Of a stretch of 29,464 bases of DNA, positions 22,283 to 28,578 are shown piece by piece. The stretch's first letter is position 1. Each line of letters opens with the position of its first letter. Position numbers and translations under genes: made by a program. The stretch is from a virus: positions 1 through 29,464 of the IMG/VR virus record IMGVR_UViG_3300045454_000148. One strand, given 5' to 3'. The notes beneath the pieces were generated by a model that was not told the DNA's origin, made no database searches, and worked only from the letters and a program-made list of their open reading frames with translations.

Positions 22283-23254
22283 TCACTTCTCCTTCACGAT
22301 GTGGAGCCGGCGGTACGGCGCGGGGCGCGTGTACTGCTCGACCAGGTCGGGGTGGTCTGCCGCGAGGGCCTTGCCGTTGAGGCGGTGTGCGGTGATCTGC
22401 TTGCGGGTCGCGACCGGGTGGCCGTCGACGGTGAGCGCTTCCGCGGCGCCGATGAGCGCGACGAGCTCGGCCTCGGCGGTCGCGGCCTGCTGCTGCCCCG
22501 CCTTCTCCATGGCCTTGCCCGCGGCGCGGCGGGCGAGGATGTCGCGGACCCTCGCGGCGTCGGTGGCCTCGACGGCGTCGAGCTCGACCGTCCGGTACTG
22601 GTCCTTGACCACCTCGAGCGCGTTGGGCTCCATCGGTGGGGCGACGTCTGCGAGGACGTGCTCGGTCCAGAACCGCTCCTCCATGCCGGTGAGCACGAGG
22701 ATCAGGTGCTCGTCGCGCTCCACGCGGCGGAACTCGAAGCGCCGCCCGTCGATGAGGACCGCGACCCAGGCGTGCGACCGGCCGGTCACCGCGAGGGCGT
22801 GCTGCACCTGGACCTCGGCGTGGTCGGCGACCTGGTCGTCGTCCCACTCCTCGGCCATGCGCCAGTTCGTGGTCTTCGCCTCGAACAGGCCACCGTCCGC
22901 AGTCAGGCCGTCGACGGACACTCGCTGCCACGGGTGGGTGCGGGAGACCATCAGCCCGGCGCGGCGCACCGGGATGCCGGTCTCCTCGGTGAACAGCTCC
23001 CGCACGACCGGCTCCAAGACCCGGCCCATGCGCATCTCGACCGTCTCCGGTCGCTCCGGGAGACGCCCGGTCTTGTCCAGCCACAGCTCGTACCGGGAGG
23101 ACCACCGGTTGACGCCGGCGATGGTGGAGGCGTCGGACCCGCCGATGCCTCGGCGGCGCTCGGCGAGCCACGCGTCGCGTGGGGCGTCGGCGGGGAGGGT
23201 CTGGACGGCGTCGGGGCAGGCCCACGCGCCGCGGCGTGTCGTGGTGGTGCTCAC
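22283..23254 (-). CDS. YqaJ-family 5'-3' exonuclease
   Basis: 323 aa from a GTG at 23254 overlapping the stop of the 27-aa peptide. The N-terminal motif 'WLAERRRGIGGSDAS' (29-43) is the family signature. Catalytic residues fit Glu81 in 'GRVLEP', Asp115 in 'VSVDGL', Glu125-x-Lys127 in 'FEAKTT', and Gln149/151 in 'EVQVQHAL'. It resects double-strand ends to produce single strands for RecT. A helical region follows (residues about 225-290, Ala/Glu-rich) and the last 35 residues are basic. The order nuclease then annealase is the classical recE/recT layout. Confidence 0.9.
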   Translation of the reverse strand: MSTTTTRRGAWACPDAVQTLPADAPRDAWLAERRRGIGGSDASTIAGVNRWSSRYELWLDKTGRLPERPETVEMRMGRVLEPVVRELFTEETGIPVRRAGLMVSRTHPWQRVSVDGLTADGGLFEAKTTNWRMAEEWDDDQVADHAEVQVQHALAVTGRSHAWVAVLIDGRRFEFRRVERDEHLILVLTGMEERFWTEHVLADVAPPMEPNALEVVKDQYRTVELDAVEATDAARVRDILARRAAGKAMEKAGQQQAATAEAELVALIGAAEALTVDGHPVATRKQITAHRLNGKALAADHPDLVEQYTRPAPYRRLHIVKEK

Positions 23255-23334
23255 GGGCGGTGTCCCTTCCGGTGGTGGTCGCACGCCCACGCGATGAGCG
23301 CGGCGGCGAGGAGGCAGAGGAGGAGGTCGGTCAC
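23251..23334 (-). CDS. 27-aa single-span membrane peptide
   Basis: A very small gene below usual gene-finder limits. It starts at GTG 23334 (overlapping the stop of the previous gene, GTGA) and ends by overlapping the start of the YqaJ gene (GTGA). The product reads TDLLLCLLAAALIAWAC followed by a basic DHHRKGHRP tail: one hydrophobic segment of about 16 residues, then positive charges. This is the architecture of small inner-membrane regulatory peptides. The double 4-bp coupling is the main evidence that it is real. Confidence 0.6.
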   Translation of the reverse strand: MTDLLLCLLAAALIAWACDHHRKGHRP

Positions 23335-23561
23335 GGGTGGCCGCCGGGGAGGTCGAGGTCGCCGGTGGTGACGGTGGCGTCGTCGCGGACGTCGCCGGAC
23401 CGGCCGCCGATCCACAGGCGGGTGCGGTGGCGGTCGGGGTGCTGCTGGACGTCGGACAGGCCGCCGGTGACGGTGCCGCGGTCGGTGGTGACGGTGAGGC
23501 GGGTGCCGATGTGCTGGGGGCCGAGGTCCCCGGCGCGCAGGTGCTGCAGGCGGGCGGTCAT
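23331..23561 (-). CDS. Small beta-rich protein, unknown
   Basis: 76 aa, ATG at 23561 overlapping the J-domain protein stop (ATGA). It opens 'MTARLQHLRAGDLGPQHIGTRLTV', then 'TTDRGTVTGGLSDVQQHP' and 'TRLWIGGRSGDV', which suggests an Sm-like or SH3-like small barrel (inference from strand pattern and Gly spacing). Proteins with this opening are frequent in actinophage early operons beside recombination genes. The role is unknown. Confidence 0.65.
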   Translation of the reverse strand: MTARLQHLRAGDLGPQHIGTRLTVTTDRGTVTGGLSDVQQHPDRHRTRLWIGGRSGDVRDDATVTTGDLDLPGGHP

Positions 23562-24217
23562 CGCGCACCCCGCAGGACGGCGATCGCGCGCTGGACTTGG
23601 TCGAAGAGCTCGGCGTTGCCGCCGGTGTCCGGGTGGGCGTTCCGCTGGGCACGGCGGGCGACGACGTCGAGGTCGAGTCGTCCCGTGAGCAGCGCGTCGA
23701 CGTCGTGGGCGACGGTGCGGTCGCTCGCGGTGACGCCTGCGGCGCGGAGCACGACCTCGGCGGCGCGCTCTCGCGTCATGGGGGCGTCGGGCACGACCGC
23801 TGCCCCGCCGCCGATCTGCCGCCAGCCGGTGTACTGCTCGGCGCGGCGGGTGATGCCGTACCGGTCGACGGCACGCAACGCCTCCAGGCCGAGGGCGATC
23901 GAGCGGACGTTCTCCCGCCACCCGTCGACGGAGTCGCACTGGTAGACGAGGTCGCCGTGCTTGGACCCGAACGCCAGGCGGATGCCCGGGTCCTGCGGCT
24001 CGCGGGCGTTCGAGCGGGGCAGCCCGTCGAGGCGGAGGTCCTGCTCGCGGAAGTCAGCCTCGAGCACGACGTCCCGGGCGTCCAGGTGCTCGAGCTCGCG
24101 CTCGAGGAGGTCGAGCGTGGACTGCCAGCCGGCGCGGAACGCCCACCGGGACCGCCGCTGGTGCGCGGGGGTGCGGGGGCCGTCCCAGCCGGACAGGGGG
24201 CGGGTCGTGTACCTCAC
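23558..24217 (-). CDS. J-domain-containing protein
   Basis: 219 aa from a GTG at 24217 (GTGA overlap). Residues 1-130 are a unique N-terminal region with helices and a 'VVLEADFREQDLRLDGLPR' stretch. The C-terminus (about 145-219) is a J domain: a helix, a basic second helix 'LDLDVVARRAQRNAHPDTGG' with the invariant His195-Pro196-Asp197, and a third helix 'NAELFDQVQRAIAVLRGAR'. The HPD motif stimulates Hsp70 (DnaK) ATPase. The phage may recruit host DnaK, as lambda does through DnaJ to free its helicase. The J domain is C-terminal rather than N-terminal, common in actinophage versions. Confidence 0.8.
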   Translation of the reverse strand: MRYTTRPLSGWDGPRTPAHQRRSRWAFRAGWQSTLDLLERELEHLDARDVVLEADFREQDLRLDGLPRSNAREPQDPGIRLAFGSKHGDLVYQCDSVDGWRENVRSIALGLEALRAVDRYGITRRAEQYTGWRQIGGGAAVVPDAPMTRERAAEVVLRAAGVTASDRTVAHDVDALLTGRLDLDVVARRAQRNAHPDTGGNAELFDQVQRAIAVLRGAR

Positions 24218-24471
24218 GACGTCACCGCCGTGAGCTCGTCGAGCACGACGCGGCGGGCGTGGACGACGTGGGAGCCGCCGACGTAGAGCCGGTCGCGCTC
24301 GGCCCGCTCCTTCTCGCGGAGGTTGCCGACACGGTCCTCGATGCCGTGGCGGTCGTCGGTGCACAGGCACACGAGCCAGCCCTCGACCTCGGTCAGGCCG
24401 ACGTCGTGCAGGGTGGCGATGCCTGCGACCTGGTCGCGCCAGGTGCGCTCGGTGGTGGTGGCGGGGCTCAT
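24214..24471 (-). CDS. Small charged protein, unknown
   Basis: 85 aa, ATG at 24471 overlapping the upstream stop (ATGA). It starts MSPATTTERTW, then 'VAGIATLHDVGLTEVEGWLVCLCTDD', a 'HGIEDRVGNLREKERAERDRLYVGG' charged helix and a closing 'VVHARRVVLDEL'. There is one CLC pair but no complete metal site. The Thr-run opening matches other genes of this phage. No family is recognised. Confidence 0.65.
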   Translation of the reverse strand: MSPATTTERTWRDQVAGIATLHDVGLTEVEGWLVCLCTDDRHGIEDRVGNLREKERAERDRLYVGGSHVVHARRVVLDELTAVTS

Positions 24472-24695
24472 GCGGCCTCCTTCGCCGGGCACCCGTGGAC
24501 ACGGGCGCAGGTCGGGCAGTCGTGCGCGAGGCACGGCTCGTCGGGGCTGCAGGTGCAGTCCGCGGGCGGGCCCCACGGGTCCGCGTCGAAGCCGACGCAC
24601 GCGGGCTGGGTGGGCGGCTCGTAGTCCGCCCACGACGTCCCGGCCGGGAGGGGGCGGGTGAGGGTGAGGCGGGCGGCGGGGGAGAGGTCAGCCAC
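24468..24695 (-). CDS. Cys-rich small protein, unknown
   Basis: 75 aa from a GTG at 24695, overlapping the upstream gene by 8 bp. The N-terminal 35 residues are Pro/Leu/Thr-rich. The C-terminal half holds seven Cys (33, 47, 49, 55, 60, 63, 69) and two His (58, 67), including CTCSPDEPCLAHDCPTCAR. The spacing suggests one or two zinc sites. It is one of at least five Cys/His-rich small proteins in this operon. Nucleic-acid or partner-protein binding is a guess. Confidence 0.65.
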   Translation of the reverse strand: MADLSPAARLTLTRPLPAGTSWADYEPPTQPACVGFDADPWGPPADCTCSPDEPCLAHDCPTCARVHGCPAKEAA

Positions 24696-25029
24696 GGGGA
24701 CCACCGCCCTCGACGATCGCCTTGGCCTCAGCCGCCTCGGCGGCTGCCGCCTCGCGGAGGAACCGCTGGTACTCCTCGAAGTGCTCAGCGATGAGCCGTT
24801 CGGTCGCCACCTTCCGGATGCGCCCTGAGATGGAGAAGTTCGGCTCCTCCCGGACGTCGCGCGCCGCGTGATTGGCGCACAGCGGCTGGACGACGGTGCG
24901 CGGGGCACGGCGCAGCTGCTCCATGGTGATGACCCGGCTCTTCACCGGCTGGCCGCAAGGGATCGCGGCACGCTTGGCGAACTGGCACGTGATGCCGTCG
25001 CCCGGGCGCCAATCGCGAAGCGTGCTCAC
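24688..25029 (-). CDS. Small protein with Cys/His zinc-like motif
   Basis: 113 aa from a GTG at 25029, with a 4-bp overlap with the preceding gene. Possible ligands are Cys15, Cys25, Cys51 and His54 ('ITCQFAKRAAIPCGQPV' and 'PLCANHA'), the C...CGxP...LCxxHA pattern seen in small actinobacterial zinc proteins. The C-terminal part is a helix, 'ERLIAEHFEEYQRFLREAAAAEAAEAKAIVEGG'. It lies in the leftward early operon. No enzymatic role is visible. Confidence 0.7.
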   Translation of the reverse strand: MSTLRDWRPGDGITCQFAKRAAIPCGQPVKSRVITMEQLRRAPRTVVQPLCANHAARDVREEPNFSISGRIRKVATERLIAEHFEEYQRFLREAAAAEAAEAKAIVEGGGPRG

Positions 25030-25391
25030 GAGGCCACCGCCGCGTCCCGCTCGGCGTCGTGGTGCTGCTCGGCGATCGTGGAGCGCAGGGCGTCCAGGTC
25101 CCCGGCCTCGCCGGTCGGCAGGTCGTCCTCGTCCAGCTGCAGCAGCGGCCAGTCGGCGGGCGCGCGGTGCGCGGGGCCGTCCTCGCGGGTGGAGGAGGTG
25201 TACGCGGCGTCGTCGTCGAAGGACCTCTGCTCCAGCGCCTCGGCGCGGGGGTCCCAGTCGCCGCACGGGCGGCGGGCGTCGCGACGACGACGAGGGGCGA
25301 AGAACGCGTCGCGCTCGGCCGGGGTCATCGCGGCGTACTGCGCGGCGGCCGGCGGGAAGAGGCGGGGGTGCGTGGTGGTGATCGGGTCCAT
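25026..25391 (-). CDS. Acidic early protein, unknown
   Basis: 121 aa, ATG at 25391 with CAGGAGT a few bases upstream. It opens MDPITTTHPRLFPPAAAQYAAMTPAERDAFFAPRRRRDARR, then an acidic, Asp/Glu-rich second half (QLDEDDLPTGEAGDLDAL). It is probably intrinsically flexible and has no Cys pairs. It follows a 75-bp gap containing a 9-bp hairpin and is the first gene of the long run of overlapping genes. The function is unknown. Confidence 0.65.
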   Translation of the reverse strand: MDPITTTHPRLFPPAAAQYAAMTPAERDAFFAPRRRRDARRPCGDWDPRAEALEQRSFDDDAAYTSSTREDGPAHRAPADWPLLQLDEDDLPTGEAGDLDALRSTIAEQHHDAERDAAVAS

Positions 25392-25416
25392 CGGTAGACT
25401 CCTGTCGTTGTTCGGT

Positions 25417-25452
25417 GAAGCCCGGTTCTGCTTGGCGGTGGGGCCGGGCTTC
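25417..25452 (-). terminator. Hairpin in the early-operon leader (possible attenuator)
   Basis: A perfect 9-bp inverted repeat: GAAGCCCGG at 25417-25425 and CCGGGCTTC at 25444-25452, loop 18 nt. It sits in the 75-bp gap between the excisionase-like gene (ends 25467) and the 121-aa gene (starts 25391). Because the operon continues on the other side, it may be a partial terminator or antitermination target that separates the two regulatory genes from the replication genes. Confidence 0.55.
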
Positions 25453-25466
25453 GTCGTGCGTGGGGG

Positions 25467-25697
25467 TCAGGCGCGCTTGGCGGCCTGGCGCTGTGCGGAC
25501 AGCGGTGTCATGGACAGCGGGTCCGCGGTGCGGTGGCGGTTCTCGTACCGCTCGATGTCGGCGAGGTCGAAGCGCCACAGGCGGCCGACCTTGAGGCCGG
25601 GGATGCGCCCGGCGTTCGCGGAGCGGGTGACCCAGTCGCGGGAGCGGCGCAGTCGCTGAGCCACCTCGTCGGGGGTGAGGCGCGTCGGGGTGTCCAC
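25467..25697 (-). CDS. Excisionase-like / MerR-type HTH protein
   Basis: 76 aa from a GTG at 25697, one base after the stop of the preceding gene; no strong ribosome site, so coupling is likely. 'LTPDEVAQRLRRSRDWVTRSANAGRIPGLKVGRLWRFDLADIERYEN' is the helix-turn-helix plus wing of the HTH_17/AlpA-excisionase family. The basic 20-residue tail (RQAAKRA) could add DNA contact. It may be the recombination-directionality factor for the att site at the tRNA-His end, or an early regulator. The family match is good; the specific role is inferred. Confidence 0.75.
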   Translation of the reverse strand: MDTPTRLTPDEVAQRLRRSRDWVTRSANAGRIPGLKVGRLWRFDLADIERYENRHRTADPLSMTPLSAQRQAAKRA

Positions 25698-25698
25698 G

Positions 25699-25947
25699 TC
25701 AGGCCGGGACCTTCTCGTCGGCCGGCAGCACCTCGAACAGGTCGTCGAGGGTGACGTCGGCGAAGGCGAAGGTCGCGACAAGCGCCGCGATGAACTTCCC
25801 GCCGGGGGCCTGCAGGCCCCGCAGAACGCGGGAGACGGTGGCGGGGTCGACGCCCATGCGCCTGGCGAGCTCGTCGTCGGTCGTGATCTGGGCGAGCTTC
25901 CGGTACTTCGCGAGCTCGTCGCTGCGGAGTCGGAGCGTGGCGACCAT
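25699..25947 (-). CDS. Cro-like HTH (XRE) regulator, first early gene
   Basis: 82 aa, ATG at 25947 with a near-perfect ribosome site (GGAAGGAGGACGG before ATG). An upstream ATG would add a 67-residue non-protein-like stretch that covers the promoter, so it is rejected. A lambda-repressor-type HTH spans about residues 19-52: 'ITTDDELARRMGVDPATVSRVLRG'. The C-terminal third (VTLDDLFEVLPADEK) is acidic. Being first in the early operon and divergent from the repressor gene, it occupies the position of Cro. It is short, as expected for Cro-like proteins. Confidence 0.8.
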   Translation of the reverse strand: MVATLRLRSDELAKYRKLAQITTDDELARRMGVDPATVSRVLRGLQAPGGKFIAALVATFAFADVTLDDLFEVLPADEKVPA

Positions 25948-26005
25948 CCGTCCTCCTTCCTGGGCTTCATGGCCGCTGACCTCGTGTCTTGCGGCGATAC
26001 CTAGG

Positions 26006-26034
26006 AATGTACCCATGCACATGCAAGCGTGCAA
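26006..26034 (-). promoter_or_regulatory. Candidate early promoter (leftward)
   Basis: On the - strand, TTGCAC (26034-26029) and TACATT (26011-26006) are separated by exactly 17 bp; each matches four of six consensus bases. Transcription would start about 26000, leaving a ~50-nt leader before the Cro-like gene at 25947. The -35 element overlaps the operator-like repeats. It is the only good match on this strand in the divergent gap. Confidence 0.5.
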
Positions 26035-26038
26035 GCAC
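26021..26038. promoter_or_regulatory. Operator-like repeats over the early promoter
   Basis: Adjacent 8-bp direct repeats ATGCAAGC (26021-26028) and GTGCAAGC (26029-26036). The second is part of a 10-bp palindrome GTGCAAGCAC (26029-26038, centre AA). A third related copy, ATGCAAGG, lies at 26143-26150 near the repressor start. These are candidate binding sites for the HTH repressor or the Cro-like protein. The copies overlap the -35 of the leftward promoter. Confidence 0.45.
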
Positions 26039-26089
26039 GGCTCGTCACGATTTGGTAACGCACCACCGCTTGGGTGAACGCAAGGTGTG

Positions 26090-26118
26090 CTGACCTGCGG
26101 AAAGACAGACGGTGTAAC
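26090..26118 (+). promoter_or_regulatory. Candidate repressor promoter (rightward)
   Basis: CTGACC (26090-26095) and TGTAAC (26113-26118) are spaced by 17 bp, four of six matches each. Transcription would start near 26125, about 50 nt before the repressor ATG at 26178. It faces away from the leftward promoter, about 60 bp apart, the layout of a divergent lysis-lysogeny switch. The match is modest. Confidence 0.35.
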
Positions 26119-26177
26119 TTGGCGGCGCGAACAGTTGCGCGGATGCAAGGCCGCATGAGCCCCGCCTGGAGCCGTTG

Positions 26178-26801
26178 ATGAGCACCTACCGTTCGGGCAT
26201 GACCTGGACCGAGTACGTCAAGGCGACGGCCGGAGCTGACCTCCAGAACGAGATCGCTCGGAAGATGGGCGTTGACCAGTCGACTGCCTCGCGGTGGCTC
26301 AGGGGCGCACCTGCCGGCAAGCCGTCGAACGTGGCGGCCTTCGCGAAGGCCTACGGGCGCCCCGTGCTCGAGGCCTTCGTCGCGGCCGGCTTCCTGACTG
26401 ACGACGACGCGCACACCCAGGTCACGATCACCCGGCACGAGGACCCGAGCGACGAAGAGCTGCTCGACCTACTACGGCGCCGGCTCGACCGCGACCAGAG
26501 GAGCAGTGATGGACCCCAGTCCGCCCCCATGACCGAGCATGAACGGGTCGCGCTCGAGCTCCTGCGTGAGCTCGGCGACGACGTGACCCTCGGCGAGCTC
26601 CGTGCGACCGCCGCAGGCCTCACCCAGCCCATCCCGCGCCCGGGTGTTGACGTCGCCGACCTCGACCAGCGACGGCAACAGGCCACCCGGCCCGTCCCCG
26701 ACGTGACGAAGCACGCCGCCCGGCGCGGGAAGCTCGAGCAGACCGAGCCGGGGACGGAGCAGGGGGAGTCGCTGGACCCGGATGGGCACGACCCGGCATG
26801 A
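26178..26801 (+). CDS. HTH (XRE) repressor, probable prophage immunity repressor
   Basis: 207 aa, ATG at 26178 with GGAG 6-7 nt upstream; a TTG at 26175 is less likely. The helix-turn-helix lies at about residues 20-45 ('LQNEIARKMGVDQSTASRWLRG'). The remainder has a helical region (NVAAFAKAYGRPVLEAFVAAGFL) and a long charged C-terminus with Gln/Arg/Glu-rich stretches. There is no LexA-type self-cleavage (Ser/Lys) domain that I can see, which fits regulation by the ImmA-like protease at 27714. It diverges from the early operon and heads the + strand lysogeny cassette; its stop overlaps the next start (ATGA). Confidence 0.75.
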   Translation: MSTYRSGMTWTEYVKATAGADLQNEIARKMGVDQSTASRWLRGAPAGKPSNVAAFAKAYGRPVLEAFVAAGFLTDDDAHTQVTITRHEDPSDEELLDLLRRRLDRDQRSSDGPQSAPMTEHERVALELLRELGDDVTLGELRATAAGLTQPIPRPGVDVADLDQRRQQATRPVPDVTKHAARRGKLEQTEPGTEQGESLDPDGHDPA

Positions 26802-27226
26802 GGGACACCTTCTACAGCGGGTCCTACAAGAGTGGTTACGAGGGGGACGGACCGCCGATACCCGACGGAGCGGTCCTCACGCAGTACGGGTCCGCGGCGG
26901 TACCAGACGGCCAGGTGTTCCGATCCAAGCCGCGCCACCCTCGGGAGTTCGAGCTGTCCATGCTCCTGGGTGACGTAGGTCTCGACGCCGCGGTCAAGTA
27001 CGTGCGGAAGCGGGCGGTTGAGCCGAACGACCGCATCCGCACTACGACCGCTGGAAAGCTGCGAGAGTTGGGCTTCCGCGTCATCCACACGCCGAGCGTC
27101 AGGATCCCGATCCACGTCTCGGTGACCGTTCCAACAGGTCACGTCGAGTGGGATGATGCTCAGGAGTTCGCGTTCTCCAGCGCGTTTCCGCCGATGGACG
27201 AGGGAGGTGCCCCGTGGCCACGATGA
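26798..27226 (+). CDS. Unknown protein coupled to the repressor
   Basis: 142 aa, ATG at 26798 sharing ATGA with the repressor stop, so it is probably cotranslated in the lysogen. Segments: a Tyr/Gly-rich start (TFYSGSYKSGYEGDG), then 'SKPRHPREFELSMLLGDVGLDAAVKYVRKRAVEP', 'TAGKLRELGFRVIHTPSVRIPIHVSVTVP' and an acidic end. It looks like a compact alpha/beta domain, with no catalytic motif recognised. Codon use is less G/C-biased than in the lytic genes. Position suggests lysogenic conversion or superinfection immunity. Confidence 0.7.
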   Translation: MRDTFYSGSYKSGYEGDGPPIPDGAVLTQYGSAAVPDGQVFRSKPRHPREFELSMLLGDVGLDAAVKYVRKRAVEPNDRIRTTTAGKLRELGFRVIHTPSVRIPIHVSVTVPTGHVEWDDAQEFAFSSAFPPMDEGGAPWPR

Positions 27227-27642
27227 CGGACCGATACGTGCTTGACACGTGGAATGGGCGACCCACCGAGTGGATGTCGGTCGAGGACGGCGAGCCATAC
27301 CTGCACTGGCTGATCCTCGGGCAGGCCGAGCCGTTCGACGTCTGGGTGAAGATCCACCTCCCCTGGGCGCTGGCTGACAGCATCTACAACGACGAGCCGG
27401 CCGGGCAGATCACTCCAGAGCAGGTGCTGGAGTCGCTGCCGGGCGAGCGCGCGGTCTTCGCGCTGCAGGACGATGCCGGCACGAACATCGTGGGCGGCGT
27501 GACCAACCCCGGCGGCGAGGACGCCCTGAGGGTCCTCCTGCACGAGTTCATCGGCATCATCGTGGCGTCGACTTCTCCCAGCACCCGCGAGACGACGGCG
27601 CTGGCGCAGCGGCGCATCCAGGACATCATCGACGTTGCCTAG
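27214..27642 (+). CDS. Unknown protein, partner of the preceding gene
   Basis: 142 aa from a GTG at 27214 with GGAGG 6 nt upstream, overlapping the previous gene by 13 bp; an ATG at 27223 would give an ATGA overlap and is the alternative. It contains 'YLHWLILGQAEPFDVWVKIHLPWALADSIYND', then 'LPGERAVFALQDDAGTNIVGGV' and a C-terminal helix (EFIGIIVASTSPSTRETTALAQRRIQDII). The tight overlap with 26798-27226 suggests the two products act together. The family is not recognised. Confidence 0.7.
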   Translation: MATMTDRYVLDTWNGRPTEWMSVEDGEPYLHWLILGQAEPFDVWVKIHLPWALADSIYNDEPAGQITPEQVLESLPGERAVFALQDDAGTNIVGGVTNPGGEDALRVLLHEFIGIIVASTSPSTRETTALAQRRIQDIIDVA

Positions 27643-27713
27643 CTTCCTGGCGCTCGCTCGCCTCAGGCTGGTGCGCCCCTGTGTCAGTGCCGCCACCTAC
27701 GGTCGGCCGCACC

Positions 27714-28127
27714 ATGACGTACCACCCCTGGCGCGAGCTGCGCACGATGCCGCACCTCACCATCGAGTGGGCGGAGCTGCCTGACGGGTACCTCGCCGTC
27801 TCCGACGAGGACACGATCTGGATGGAGCGCCGGCAGCGTCAGGCGCAGCGGCGGGCGACACTCACGCACGAGCTCGTGCACCGCGCTCACGGCGATGTCG
27901 GCTGCCAGCCGCCCGCCGTCGAGGCGCAGGTGGAGGAGATCGCCGCGCGCAAGCTCATCCCGCTCGCCGCGCTCGCCGAGGCGATCGTGTGGGCGATGAG
28001 CGAGGAGGAGCTCGCCCTGGACCTGTGGGTTGACCTCGGCATGGTCCGCACCCGCCTGGCGACCCTCACCGACGAGGAGACCGCCTACATCGACGACGTC
28101 ATCACCCGCAGAGAGGCAGCCCTGTGA
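27714..28127 (+). CDS. immA: ImmA/IrrE-type metalloprotease
   Basis: 137 aa from ATG 27714; a GTG at 27681 adds 11 residues without a ribosome site. The zinc-protease motif is 'TLTHELVHRAHGD': His52-Glu53-x-x-His56, with Glu74 or Glu75 ('VEEIAARKLIP') as probable third ligand. The N-terminus 'YHPWRELR' and 'LPDGYLAVSDEDTIWM' are typical of small phage ImmA proteins. ICEBs1 ImmA cleaves its repressor after DNA damage; this one would be expected to act on the HTH repressor at 26178. A TACGGT sequence about 10 bp before the ATG could serve as a -10 for a leaderless message (weak). Confidence 0.82.
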   Translation: MTYHPWRELRTMPHLTIEWAELPDGYLAVSDEDTIWMERRQRQAQRRATLTHELVHRAHGDVGCQPPAVEAQVEEIAARKLIPLAALAEAIVWAMSEEELALDLWVDLGMVRTRLATLTDEETAYIDDVITRREAAL

Positions 28128-28342
28128 CCGCACCACCGCCCACCATCGACGAGGTCCGCGCCCGCATGGACGAGTTGCGTCCGCGGGTGATGCGCGCCGG
28201 CGCCGCCCGCCAGGACGTGCTCGAGTACCAGGCGCTCGAGGACGAGCTCGACGCGCGCGGCGGGGACCGTCTGGCCGGCGCGATCGTCTGCCAGCTGGGC
28301 GGCGAGGGCCCCGTGGACCCGTTCCCGGAGGAGCCGTGCTGA
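28124..28342 (+). CDS. Small charged protein, unknown
   Basis: 72 aa from a GTG at 28124 that overlaps the ImmA-like stop by 4 bp (GTGA). A helix-rich, acidic sequence: 'TIDEVRARMDELRPRVMRAGAARQDVLEYQALEDELDARGGD', ending 'PVDPFPEEPC'. It probably forms a helical hairpin or coiled coil. Its 3' end overlaps the start of the DUF3263 gene. No function is known. Confidence 0.65.
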   Translation: MTAPPPTIDEVRARMDELRPRVMRAGAARQDVLEYQALEDELDARGGDRLAGAIVCQLGGEGPVDPFPEEPC

Positions 28343-28578
28343 GCGAGCGGGACCGCGCGGTGCTGGACATCGAGCGCGCGTTCTGGCGGCACGCCGGGGC
28401 GAAGGAGGCCGCGGTGCGCGAGCGCCTAGGGCTGTCGCCGGCGCGCTACTACCAGGTCGTGAACCGGCTGGCGGACGACCCGGCGGCGGTCGCGGCGGAG
28501 CCTGCCGTGACCGCGCGGCTACGGCGGTTGCGGACGCCGAGAGGCCGTTACCCAGGTAACACATGGGCCGACATCTGA
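28336..28578 (+). CDS. DUF3263-family DNA-binding-type protein
   Basis: 80 aa from a GTG at 28336 with GGAGGAG 2-9 nt upstream, overlapping the previous stop by 7 bp. 'LSERDRAVLDIERAFWRHAGAKEAAVRERLGLSPARYYQVVNRLADDP' is the characteristic DUF3263 sequence, a sigma-70 region 4-like helix-turn-helix. The C-terminal ~30 residues are Arg-rich. It is the last phage gene before the att site. Host DUF3263 genes are widespread in actinobacteria, so this copy may act on host or phage transcription. Confidence 0.75.
   Translation: MLSERDRAVLDIERAFWRHAGAKEAAVRERLGLSPARYYQVVNRLADDPAAVAAEPAVTARLRRLRTPRGRYPGNTWADI

Noticed and set aside
26128-26143. Possible LexA/SOS box around GCGCGAACAGTTGCGC
   Set aside because: The half-sites are too close together for the actinobacterial SOS box and the arms are imperfect.
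25948-26148. N-terminal extension of the Cro-like gene to an upstream ATG at 26148
   Set aside because: The added 67 residues are not protein-like and would run through the promoter and operator region; the ATG at 25947 has a near-ideal ribosome site.
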